Assembly: GCF_036237275.1 (NCBI RefSeq)
Contig: NZ_CP108352.1
Span: 6,820,001 to 6,884,000 of the forward strand
Source: Streptomyces sp. NBC_01353
Lineage (GTDB): Bacteria; Actinomycetota; Actinomycetes; Streptomycetales; Streptomycetaceae
Reading direction: 5' to 3'
Length of the DNA: 64,000 bases
Shown: positions 16,330-23,368 of the stretch, one piece after another
How the letters are laid out: the number at the start of each line of letters is the position of its first letter
Position numbering within the stretch: position 1 is the first letter of the stretch
The notes under the pieces: model-generated
Told to the model about the DNA's origin: nothing
The model's input: the letters and a program-made list of their open reading frames with translations, nothing else
Databases searched by the model: none
Position numbers and translations under genes: made by a program

Positions 16330-17736
16330 TCACTGTTCGGCGTCGGCCGAACCGTCCCGGCGGCGCGACCGGTAGGCGTGGAGAGCGAGCAGGCGGTGGT
16401 CCTCGGTGGGCCGGTGCCCGTGCCACGGGAGCCGTCCTACCCGCTCGTACGCCTCCTCGGTGCGAGGATCGTCGCGCAGGGCGAGCCCGTACGCGGCCTC
16501 CAGGCGCACCAGTTGCTCATCCTCGTCGAGCAGCCGCCACAGCATGTCGGCGACGGCGGGGGAGCGGTCCGGGCCCATGGCGAGTGTCACCGCGGTGGCG
16601 GCCCGGACGCCGGGATCGGGATCCCGGGCCAGGGCGAGCAGCGTTCCCGCGAACTCGGCGGCCTCGGCCGGCTCCCCGGCCTCGGTGCACCGCTGCTGCC
16701 AGTGGCTCAGTGTCTCGGCGGTGGACGCGCGCACGTTCGGATGCGGATCCCGGGCGAGCGCGAACAGCGTGCGGCGGGCCTCCGCGCCCAGGGGCTCACC
16801 CTCGTCACCGCCGAGGGTGAGGTGGACCGACGCGCGGATGTCGGGGTCGGCATGGCCGGCGAGCCGGAGGCCGATCGACTCCTCCTCGGGGTGGCCGAGG
16901 CCGATGTAGGCGTCGAGGATCTCCCACAGGACTTCCGGGTCGCTCTCGTCGGCCGTCCAGGAGGCGAGGAGGGGGGCCGGCTCCCCGCGCCCGAATCGGC
17001 GTTCGCGCAGGAGACCGAGCACGTCGGCGTACCGCAGTACCTGGAGCGCGAACAGCCTGCGGTCGCGCTCCGACGGGTGGCGGGCGGAGAGGACCGCCGA
17101 CCAGGACTCCCGGTCGAGCCGCAGGCCCAGCGGGTAGAGGACGGCCGACCGGTCCGCGTGCTCCGGGTCCGGGTCCGCGAGCGCCCGCGCCATCAACACC
17201 TCCGCCGGTGTCAGGACGCCGAAGTACCGCTCGAGCGAGGTCAGGATCGCACCGTGCCCGGCGCGGACGGTCAGCCCGCCGAGCGACACCTGGTCGACGG
17301 TGTCGGACTCACCGTCCCGGATCCGGACCGTCTCCGCCGGCCCCGAGGCGCCGGTCCTGCGCCGCAGTTCGGCCTCCGCGCCGGTCTCGTACCAGGAGCG
17401 GGCGATTCCGAGCAGCCGCTCCTGCTGAGCCTTCGGCAGCCGTGTCCCGGGGTCGCGCTCCAGGACGGCGTCGAAGACGGCGGGGGAGCCGCCCTCGACC
17501 GCCCGCGACAGCGGGGTCGTGCCGTCCGGCAGCACCCGGTCGGGATCCGCCCGGCCCTCCACCAGGATCTCGGCGACCCCCGCGTCGTACGCGGCAACCG
17601 CCAGACACAGCACCGGCAGCCCGTCCTCCGCCACCGTGTCCGGGTCGGTGCCCGCGCCGAGAAGGCGCTCGACCTCCTCCGCGTCCCCCGCCCGCACCGC
17701 CGCTACGAGCCGCTCGTCGTCTCCTGCTCGGCCCAT
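16330..17736 (-). CDS. Ankyrin/HEAT-repeat protein, copy 1 of a tandem pair
   Basis: 468 residues from the ATG at 17736. Residues 1-95 are ankyrin-like repeats (DERLVAAVRAGDAEEVERLL, AVAAYDAGVAEILVEGRADP, DGTTPLSRAVEGG). A ~150-residue middle domain with GLTVRAGHGAILTSLERYFG is followed by HEAT-type repeats (HADPDIRASVHLTLGG, DPHPNVRASTAETL, DPDPGVRAATAVTLA). Clearly paralogous to the gene at 17795-19279. A 93-bp block including the start codon is identical between the two. No enzymatic motif; a scaffold or protein-interaction role is inferred. It lies between copy 2 and the arsR-type gene in a minus-strand run. Confidence 0.8.
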   Translation of the reverse strand: MGRAGDDERLVAAVRAGDAEEVERLLGAGTDPDTVAEDGLPVLCLAVAAYDAGVAEILVEGRADPDRVLPDGTTPLSRAVEGGSPAVFDAVLERDPGTRLPKAQQERLLGIARSWYETGAEAELRRRTGASGPAETVRIRDGESDTVDQVSLGGLTVRAGHGAILTSLERYFGVLTPAEVLMARALADPDPEHADRSAVLYPLGLRLDRESWSAVLSARHPSERDRRLFALQVLRYADVLGLLRERRFGRGEPAPLLASWTADESDPEVLWEILDAYIGLGHPEEESIGLRLAGHADPDIRASVHLTLGGDEGEPLGAEARRTLFALARDPHPNVRASTAETLSHWQQRCTEAGEPAEAAEFAGTLLALARDPDPGVRAATAVTLAMGPDRSPAVADMLWRLLDEDEQLVRLEAAYGLALRDDPRTEEAYERVGRLPWHGHRPTEDHRLLALHAYRSRRRDGSADAEQ

Positions 17737-17763
17737 GGCCCCCGTACCCCCGTCTCGTACTGC
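17671..17763. repeat. 93-bp direct repeat, copy A (5' end of paralogue 1 plus tetR tail relic)
   Basis: Identical base for base to 19214-19306. It covers the first ~22 codons of the ankyrin/HEAT gene and the 27 bp upstream, which in copy B are the last codons of tetR. Similarity continues weakly beyond it: the relic translates as DGLTTQYETG versus DGLAMQYETG. Confidence 0.85.
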
Positions 17764-17794
17764 GTCGTCAACCCGTCCGCGAAGAGCGCCGCAC

Positions 17795-19279
17795 TCATGT
17801 CTCGGCGGTCGCCGAACGGCCCTCCAGACGCCACCGGTGGTGGAGCAGCTCCGTGGGCCGGTGATCGTGCTCGGATTCCGGGCCGGCCAGCGGCCCGACC
17901 AGCGGTCCCACCCGCCGGTACGCCTCCTCCGTCCGCGGATCGTCGCGCCGGGCCAACCCGAAGGCGCCCTCGAGCCGCAGTGACTGATCGTCCTCGTCGA
18001 GCAGCGCCCACAGCGCCGCCACGACCGCGGGCGACCGGTCCCGGCTGGTGGCGAGCGCTGCCGCGGCTTTCCGGCGCACGTCGGCGTCCGGGTCCGCGAC
18101 GAGGGCGAGCAGGGCACCGGTGACCTCGTCGGAGAGGTCGTGCCTGTCGGCCAGCATCTCGCCCGCCGCGGCGCGTACCAGGGCGTCGGGGTCGCCTGCG
18201 AGGCCGAGCAGCGCAGCCCGGGCCGCCGGCGTGAGAGGCACATCCTCGTCCGCCAGGGCGCACGCCGCCTCCACACGGACGAGCGGGTGCGCGTGGCCGG
18301 CGAACCGTAGGCCGAGCTCCTCGTGGCCGGGGTGCTCCAGGTAGTTGAAGGTGCGGAGGATCTGCGTCAGGACGCCGTCGTCCGGCTCCTCCAGGGCCCA
18401 GTCGGCGAGGAGTTCGGCGGTGTCCCTCTCGTAGGAGTCGCCGTGGTTCCAACGAAAGACGGAGACGCTCCACAGGGCCTCGACCGCGAAGCGGCGGTGG
18501 GCAGGGTCCGGGTGATGACGGTAGGCCGCCAGCGCCGACCAGGTCTCGCGGCTGCGCCGCTCGCTCAGAACGCACCGCGCCGCCGACCAGGCGGGGTGCT
18601 CCCAGCCCGCGTCGGGGTGCGTCACCGCCCGTGCCACCAGCGCGTCCACGGGCGTCAGGACACGGAACGCCCACTCCAGCGAGGTCAGGATCGCGCCGTG
18701 CCCCTCCCGTACGGTCCGCCCGCCGAGCGTCACCTGTCGCACGGGCGAGTCCTCGGAGTCCTCGACCAGGACGGTCCGCGCGGGGCCCGACGCGCCCGGC
18801 GCGCGCCGGAGTTCGGCCTCCACCCCCGACTCGTACCAGCGGCGGGCGAGCGCGAGGAGCCGTTCCCGCGCGGTCTCCGGGAGCCGCAGCCGGGGCTCGG
18901 GTCCCAGGACGGCGTCGACGACGGCCGGAGAGCCGCCGTCGATCGCCCGGTACAGCGGTGTCGTCCCGTCCGGCAGCTCCCGGTCCGGGTCGGCGCCGCC
19001 CGCCACGAGCGCGCGGGCGGTCTCGGCGTCGTAGGCCGCGACCGCCGCGCAGAGGACGGGCAGTCCGTCCTCGGTCCGCGCGTCGGGATCCGCACCCGCC
19101 TCCACCAGCGCGCCGGCCACGTCGGCGTCGAACGCCGCCACCGCCGCGCACAGCACCGGGAGCCCGTCCTCCCCGAGCGTGTCCGGGTCGGCGCCGACCG
19201 CCGGCAACCGCCGGACCTCCTCCGCGTCCCCCGCCCGCACCGCCGCTACGAGCCGCTCGTCGTCTCCTGCTCGGCCCAT
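17795..19279 (-). CDS. Ankyrin/HEAT-repeat protein, copy 2 of a tandem pair
   Basis: 494 residues from the ATG at 19279. Same architecture as copy 1 but with one extra ankyrin unit: the GEDGLPVLCAAVAAFDA unit is repeated as TEDGLPVLCAAVAAYDA. The middle domain (GRTVREGHGAILTSLEWAF) and C-terminal HEAT repeats (HAHPLVRVEAACALAD, DPDALVRAAAGEML, DPDADVRRKAAAALA) are both present. Its first 34 bp overlap the end of the tetR gene in another frame, so it is tightly coupled to that regulator. Probably a cytoplasmic scaffold; no known partner. Confidence 0.8.
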   Translation of the reverse strand: MGRAGDDERLVAAVRAGDAEEVRRLPAVGADPDTLGEDGLPVLCAAVAAFDADVAGALVEAGADPDARTEDGLPVLCAAVAAYDAETARALVAGGADPDRELPDGTTPLYRAIDGGSPAVVDAVLGPEPRLRLPETARERLLALARRWYESGVEAELRRAPGASGPARTVLVEDSEDSPVRQVTLGGRTVREGHGAILTSLEWAFRVLTPVDALVARAVTHPDAGWEHPAWSAARCVLSERRSRETWSALAAYRHHPDPAHRRFAVEALWSVSVFRWNHGDSYERDTAELLADWALEEPDDGVLTQILRTFNYLEHPGHEELGLRFAGHAHPLVRVEAACALADEDVPLTPAARAALLGLAGDPDALVRAAAGEMLADRHDLSDEVTGALLALVADPDADVRRKAAAALATSRDRSPAVVAALWALLDEDDQSLRLEGAFGLARRDDPRTEEAYRRVGPLVGPLAGPESEHDHRPTELLHHRWRLEGRSATAET

Positions 19280-19306
19280 GGCCCCCGTACCCCCGTCTCG
19301 TACTGC
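19214..19306. repeat. 93-bp direct repeat, copy B (tetR end / start of paralogue 2)
   Basis: Second copy of the perfect repeat described at 17671-17763. Here the sequence is functional for both the tetR C-terminus and the N-terminus of the ankyrin/HEAT gene. Confidence 0.85.
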
Positions 19307-19923
19307 ATCGCCAACCCGTCGAGCAGCGCCCGCAGCCCCGTCTCGAAAGCGCCCTCGTCGACCTTCTGGCGGTGTTCCGCCAGGAGGTGCGCCTGGCCCA
19401 GGTGAGGGTAGTCCGCCGGGTCGTAGGCCGTCTCGTCGTCGACGAAGCCGCGGGCGAAGGAGCCCAGCGCCGAGCCGGTGACGAAGTACCGCATCAGCGC
19501 GCCGATGTACGTCGCCTGGGCGGGCGGCCAGCCCGCGCGGACCATCGCGCCGAAGACCGCGTCGGCGACCTTCAGGCCCGCCGGCCGGCGGCCGGGGCCC
19601 TGCGCCAGGACCGGGACGATGTTCGGGTGGTCGGCGAGGGCCGCGCGGTAGGAGGCCGCCCAGTCGTGCAGGGCCGTACGCCAGTCGCGGGCGTCGTCCT
19701 CCTCGAACATCGACAGATCGACCTTCGCGCTGACGGCGTCGGCGACCGCGTCGAGGATCTCGTCCTTCGTGCGGAAGTGGTTGTAGAGCGACGGCCCGCT
19801 GACCCCCAGCTCGGCGGCGAGCCGCCGGGTGGAGACGGCGGCGAGGCCCTCCGCGTCCACGAGCGCGCTCGCCGTCTCGACGATCCGGTCTCGGCTGAGG
19901 AGGGGCTTGCGCGGTCGGGCCAT
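19246..19923 (-). CDS. TetR-family regulator (TetR_C type)
   Basis: 225 residues from ATG 19923 (an ATG at 19932 is also in frame). The HTH is DRIVETASALVDAEGLAAVS then AELGVSGPSLYNHFRTKDEI. The C-terminal part resembles the TetR_C ligand domain. It is divergent from an acyl-CoA dehydrogenase gene with a 19-bp palindrome (19951-19969) in the 54-bp gap. The same palindrome occurs before the aldehyde dehydrogenase at 12 kb. The last 34 bp overlap the downstream ankyrin/HEAT gene. Confidence 0.92.
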   Translation of the reverse strand: MARPRKPLLSRDRIVETASALVDAEGLAAVSTRRLAAELGVSGPSLYNHFRTKDEILDAVADAVSAKVDLSMFEEDDARDWRTALHDWAASYRAALADHPNIVPVLAQGPGRRPAGLKVADAVFGAMVRAGWPPAQATYIGALMRYFVTGSALGSFARGFVDDETAYDPADYPHLGQAHLLAEHRQKVDEGAFETGLRALLDGLAMQYETGVRGPWAEQETTSGS

Positions 19924-19950
19924 GGCGCACATAGTAGGCCTGCCCGAAGG

Positions 19951-19969
19951 AAACTAGCAGTGCTAATTA
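19951..19969. promoter_or_regulatory. TetR operator between tetR and acyl-CoA dehydrogenase
   Basis: AAACTAGCAGTGCTAATTA contains TAGCA-G-TGCTA, a perfect 5-bp-arm palindrome, within a longer imperfect one. 15 of 19 bases match the site at 11956-11974. It covers the divergent promoter region. Confidence 0.7.
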
Positions 19970-19977
19970 AAGTCTTC

Positions 19978-21147
19978 ATGAAGGTCGGTGGCGCAGTGAA
20001 CCTGGAGCTCAGCGAGGAACAGGAAGCCGTACGGCAGCTGGCCCACGACTTCGTCGGCCGCGAGGTCGCCCCGCACGTCGTCGAGTGGGACCGCGCCGAG
20101 AGCGTCGACCGGTCGATCGTCAAGAAGCTCGGCGCCGTCGGCTTCCTCGGCCTCACGATCCCGGAGGAGTACGGCGGCTCGGGCGGCGACCACCTCGCCT
20201 ACTGCCTCGTCACCGAGGAGCTCGGGCGCGGAGACTCCTCCGTGCGCGGCATCGTCTCCGTCTCGCTCGGTCTCGTCGCCAAGACCATCGCGGTGTGGGG
20301 CGATGAGGAGCAGAAGCGGGCCTGGCTGCCGAGGCTCAGCGCGGGCGAGGCCCTCGGCTGCTTCGGTCTTACCGAGCCCGGCACCGGTTCGGACGCCGGC
20401 AGCCTCGCCACCAAGGCCGTCCGCGACGGGGACACGTATGTCGTCAACGGCTCGAAGATGTTCATCACCAACGGAACCTGGGCCGACGTCGTCCTGCTCT
20501 TCGCCCGTACCAACGACACGCCGGGCCACAAGGGAGTCTCCGCCTTCCTCGTGCCCACGGACACCCCGGGCCTCTCCCGTCGCACCATCCACGGCAAGCT
20601 CGGCCTGCGCGGCCAGGCGACCGCCGAACTGGTCCTGGAGGACGTCCGCGTTCCCGCCTCCGCGATGCTGGGTCCCGAGGGCAAGGGCTTCTCCATCGCC
20701 ATGTCCGCCCTGGCCAAGGGGCGGATGTCGGTCGCCGCCGGATGCGTCGGCATCGCGCAGGCGGCGCTCGACGCGGCCGTCCGCTACGCGGGCGAGCGCG
20801 AGCAGTTCGGCAAGCCCATCGCCTCGTACCAGCTGGTGCAGGAGCTGATCAGCGACATCGCCGTCGACGTGGACGCGTCCCGGCTGCTGACCTGGCGCGT
20901 CGCCGATCTGATCGACCGCGGCCAGGAGTTCGCCACCGCCGCGTCGAAGGCCAAGCTGTACGCCTCGGAGGCCGCCGTCCGCGCCGCGAACAACGCCCTC
21001 CAGGTCTTCGGCGGCTACGGCTACATCGACGAGTACCCGGTCGGCAAGCTGCTGCGGGACGCCCGGGTGATGACGCTGTACGAGGGCACCAGCCAGATCC
21101 AGAAGCTGATCATCGGGCGGGCGCTCACGGGCGTCTCGGCGTTCTGA
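19978..21147 (+). CDS. Acyl-CoA dehydrogenase
   Basis: 389 residues from ATG 19978; a GTG at 19996 gives 383 residues (M-NLELSEEQEAVRQLA), nearer the family's usual start, and is equally plausible. Family signatures include CFGLTEPGTGSDAGS, GSKMFITNG, the REQFGKPIASYQLVQ segment, and NALQVFGGYGYIDEYPV with the catalytic Glu region YEGTSQIQK. It is an FAD enzyme that makes the alpha,beta-double bond in an acyl-CoA. Divergent from tetR with an operator between. The gene ends just before a 13-bp perfect hairpin. Confidence 0.92.
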   Translation: MKVGGAVNLELSEEQEAVRQLAHDFVGREVAPHVVEWDRAESVDRSIVKKLGAVGFLGLTIPEEYGGSGGDHLAYCLVTEELGRGDSSVRGIVSVSLGLVAKTIAVWGDEEQKRAWLPRLSAGEALGCFGLTEPGTGSDAGSLATKAVRDGDTYVVNGSKMFITNGTWADVVLLFARTNDTPGHKGVSAFLVPTDTPGLSRRTIHGKLGLRGQATAELVLEDVRVPASAMLGPEGKGFSIAMSALAKGRMSVAAGCVGIAQAALDAAVRYAGEREQFGKPIASYQLVQELISDIAVDVDASRLLTWRVADLIDRGQEFATAASKAKLYASEAAVRAANNALQVFGGYGYIDEYPVGKLLRDARVMTLYEGTSQIQKLIIGRALTGVSAF

Positions 21148-21175
21148 GTACCTCGCGGTACGCCGCTGAGTACCA

Positions 21176-21205
21176 GGGCGGATGTGGCGGGCGCCACATC
21201 CGCCC
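21176..21205. terminator. Perfect hairpin downstream of acyl-CoA dehydrogenase
   Basis: 13-bp perfect stem (GGGCGGATGTGGC, 21176-21188, and its complement 21193-21205) with loop GGGC. There is no T-run, as is common for Streptomyces terminators. It lies 28 bp after the stop and 12 bp before the next gene. Confidence 0.6.
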
Positions 21206-21217
21206 GATGCTTCCTCC

Positions 21218-21505
21218 ATGAGTGACACACCCGTCAAGCAGCAGAACACCGCCGCCTACCACCTGCAGGCCGTCCTCTCCTTCGGACTCGCACTCGCCGC
21301 CGTGGTGATCGGCATCTACCAGCTGGACGCCGACGCCTGGGTGCGCGCCTTCCTCGCCATCGCCGTCCTCTACCTCACCACCTCGGCCTTCACTCTCGCC
21401 AAGGTCGTCCGCGACCGCCAGGAGGCGGGCCAGATCGTCAGCCGGGTCGACCAGGCCCGCCTCGAGAAGCTCCTCGCCGAGCACGACCCCTTCCAGAAGC
21501 TCTAA
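21218..21505 (+). CDS. YiaA/YiaB-family inner membrane protein
   Basis: 95 residues with two hydrophobic helices (AVLSFGLALAAVVIGIYQL and AFLAIAVLYLTTSAFTLAKVV) and a charged C-terminal tail (RDRQEAGQIVSRVDQARLEK). This fits the small YiaA/YiaB domain family of unknown function. The ATG at 21218 follows a hairpin. Its stop codon overlaps the candidate operator of the next tetR gene. Confidence 0.8.
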   Translation: MSDTPVKQQNTAAYHLQAVLSFGLALAAVVIGIYQLDADAWVRAFLAIAVLYLTTSAFTLAKVVRDRQEAGQIVSRVDQARLEKLLAEHDPFQKL

Positions 21506-21517
21506 GCGCTTGCTCAG
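21502..21517. promoter_or_regulatory. Operator-like palindrome before tetR 21565
   Basis: CTAAGCGCTTGCTCAG: arms CTAAGC and GCTCAG (one mismatch). 13 of 16 bases match the perfect palindrome at 22696-22711 before the MaoC gene, suggesting autoregulation by the TetR encoded next. Confidence 0.6.
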
Positions 21518-21564
21518 CTTCGTTGTATGGTGTTCGTCCTGACAGCTGGAGTGAGGGGCGAGCG

Positions 21565-22191
21565 ATGAGCGTGGCTGAGGAGACGCCCGGCGGCGAGGAC
21601 ATGCCGTGGGGCGAGGTCACGCCAGAGGCGGCCAGGCGGCTGCTCGTCGCGGCCGTCGAGGCGTTCGCCGAGCGCGGTTACCACGCCACGACGACCCGGG
21701 ACATCGCGGGCCGGGCCGGCATGAGCCCGGCCGCGCTCTACATCCACTACAAGACCAAGGAAGAGCTGCTCCACCGGATCAGCCGCATCGGTCACGACAA
21801 GGCCCTGGAGATCCTCCGGGACGCCGCCGACGGTGAGGGTACGGCGGGGGAGCGGCTCGCCGACGCCGTACGGTCCTTCGTGCGCTGGCACGCCGAGCGG
21901 CACACCACCGCGCGGGTCGTGCAGTACGAGCTCGACGCGCTCGGCCCCGAGCACCGCGCCGAGATCGTCGAGCTGCGCCGCGAGTCCGACGCGGCCGTGC
22001 GCCGGATCATCAACGAGGGCGTGACGGCCGGGGAGTTCGACGTGCCGGACGTGTCCGGCACCACCGTCGCGGTGCTCTCGCTCTGCATCGACGTGTCGCG
22101 CTGGTTCAACGTCCGGGGCCGCCGGACTCCGGACGAGGTCGGCGCGCTCTATGCCGACCTCGTCCTACGGATGGTCGGCGCTCAGAAGTAG
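21565..22191 (+). CDS. TetR-family regulator
   Basis: 208 residues from ATG 21565 (preceded by GAGGGGCGA). The HTH is AAVEAFAERGYHATTTRDIA then RAGMSPAALYIHYKTKEEL. The C-terminal domain (WHAERHTTARVVQYELDAL, AVRRIINEGVTAGEFDV) resembles TetR proteins that control fatty-acid or acyl-CoA genes. Convergent with and overlapping the MaoC gene by 10 bp. Matching palindromes lie at its own promoter and at the maoC promoter. Confidence 0.92.
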   Translation: MSVAEETPGGEDMPWGEVTPEAARRLLVAAVEAFAERGYHATTTRDIAGRAGMSPAALYIHYKTKEELLHRISRIGHDKALEILRDAADGEGTAGERLADAVRSFVRWHAERHTTARVVQYELDALGPEHRAEIVELRRESDAAVRRIINEGVTAGEFDVPDVSGTTVAVLSLCIDVSRWFNVRGRRTPDEVGALYADLVLRMVGAQK

Positions 22192-22643
22192 TAGCGCGAG
22201 ACCGACTCGGCGACGCAGACCGGCTTGTCGCCGCCCTCGCGCTCCACGGTCACGGTCGCGGTGACCTGCACACCGCCGCCCGCCTCGACGACGCTCGTCA
22301 GCGCGGCGGTCGCGCGCAGCCGCGAGCCGACGGGTACGGGGGAGGGGAAGCGCACCTTCTCCGTGCCGTAGTTGATGCCCATCTTCATGCCCTCGACGCG
22401 CATGATCTGCGGGACCAGGGTCGGCAGCAGCGACAGCGTCAGATAGCCGTGCGCGATCGTCTTCCCGAACGGCCCGGCGGCCGCACGCTCCGCGTCCACG
22501 TGGATCCACTGGTGGTCACCGGTCGCGTCGGCGAACAGGTCGATCCGCTTCTGCTCGATCTCCAGCCAGTCGCTGTACCCCAGCTGCTCGCCGACTCCGG
22601 CGCGCAGCTCCTCGGCGGAGGTGAAGATCCTCGGCTCGGCCAT
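22182..22643 (-). CDS. MaoC-family dehydratase / (R)-specific enoyl-CoA hydratase-like
   Basis: 153 residues with a single hot-dog fold. The hydratase-2 motif is clear: FADATGDHQWIHVD (catalytic Asp and His) and GPFGKTIAHGYLTLSLLP. Members hydrate enoyl-CoA esters reversibly. It overlaps the end of the convergent tetR gene. Its promoter region holds a perfect palindrome at 22696-22711 that matches one in front of that tetR, so the regulator probably represses this gene. Confidence 0.9.
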   Translation of the reverse strand: MAEPRIFTSAEELRAGVGEQLGYSDWLEIEQKRIDLFADATGDHQWIHVDAERAAAGPFGKTIAHGYLTLSLLPTLVPQIMRVEGMKMGINYGTEKVRFPSPVPVGSRLRATAALTSVVEAGGGVQVTATVTVEREGGDKPVCVAESVSRYYF

Positions 22644-22695
22644 GTCCCTGCTCCCTGTCTCTCACCCGGCTTGACGCTTGTCGCTCGATGCTCAT

Positions 22696-22711
22696 CTAAG
22701 CGACTGCTTAG
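22696..22711. promoter_or_regulatory. Perfect palindrome between maoC-like gene and soxR
   Basis: CTAAGCGACTGCTTAG has 6-bp arms CTAAGC/GCTTAG around GACT. It lies 53 bp upstream of the MaoC start. See the related site at 21502-21517. Confidence 0.65.
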
Positions 22712-22773
22712 TCTGGCTGGGGGTGGAGGGCTCTGTCAACGGGTCGGAAGGGTCGAGCAGTAGGGTTCGGGGA

Positions 22774-23238
22774 GTGCCGCAGATTCCAGAGAAGATCCAC
22801 GAACTCACCGTCGGCCAGCTGTCCGCGCGCAGCGGCGCCGCCGTGTCCGCCCTGCACTTCTACGAGTCCAAGGGCCTGATCAGCAGCCGCCGCACCAGCG
22901 GCAACCAGCGGCGCTACGGCCGCGACATCCTGCGCCGGGTCGCCTTCATCCGGGCCGCGCAGCGCGTCGGCATCCCGCTCGCGACCATCCGTGACGCGCT
23001 CGCCGAACTCCCCGAGGAGCGCACCCCCACCAACGAGGACTGGGCGCGGCTCTCGGCGGCGTGGCGCACGGAACTGGACGAGCGGATCAAGCAGCTCGGA
23101 CGGCTGCGCGACCACCTGACGGACTGCATCGGGTGTGGATGCCTGTCGCTGCAGAACTGCGTGCTGTCCAACCCCGACGACGTCGTCGGCGAACGGATGA
23201 CCGGCTCGCGGCTGCTGCCGGAGCGCCGGGAGGGTTAG
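22774..23238 (+). CDS. soxR: Redox-sensitive MerR-type activator SoxR
   Basis: 154 residues from GTG 22774, preceded by a GGGGA. The MerR winged helix ([40 protein letters not shown]) is followed by the dimerisation helix and the SoxR [2Fe-2S] motif C-x2-C-x-C-x5-C (Cys118, 121, 123, 129). In streptomycetes SoxR responds to redox-active metabolites and switches on a few oxidoreductase and monooxygenase genes. No target is obvious next to it. A bidirectional terminator follows. Confidence 0.93.
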   Translation: MPQIPEKIHELTVGQLSARSGAAVSALHFYESKGLISSRRTSGNQRRYGRDILRRVAFIRAAQRVGIPLATIRDALAELPEERTPTNEDWARLSAAWRTELDERIKQLGRLRDHLTDCIGCGCLSLQNCVLSNPDDVVGERMTGSRLLPERREG

Positions 23239-23319
23239 GGGTCCGCCCGGAACGGCGTCGGGTCGTTCTCGAAGGCCACCTCGGTCCCACGGGTCGGTCG
23301 GCCGTCCGCGCGAAACGGA

Positions 23320-23352
23320 GAGGGGCCCGCCACCCCCGTGGACGGGCCCCTC
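23320..23352. terminator. Bidirectional terminator between soxR and RNA ligase gene
   Basis: 10-bp perfect stem GAGGGGCCCG (23320-23329) / CGGGCCCCTC (23343-23352), 13-base loop, between convergent genes. Confidence 0.7.
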
Positions 23353-23368
23353 GGTTCCGGCGGGCGGA

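Noticed and set aside
17737-17794. A separate tetR pseudogene
   Set aside because: Only ~40-60 bp of the tetR 3' end is present, carried along with the duplicated neighbour; treated as a duplication relic instead.
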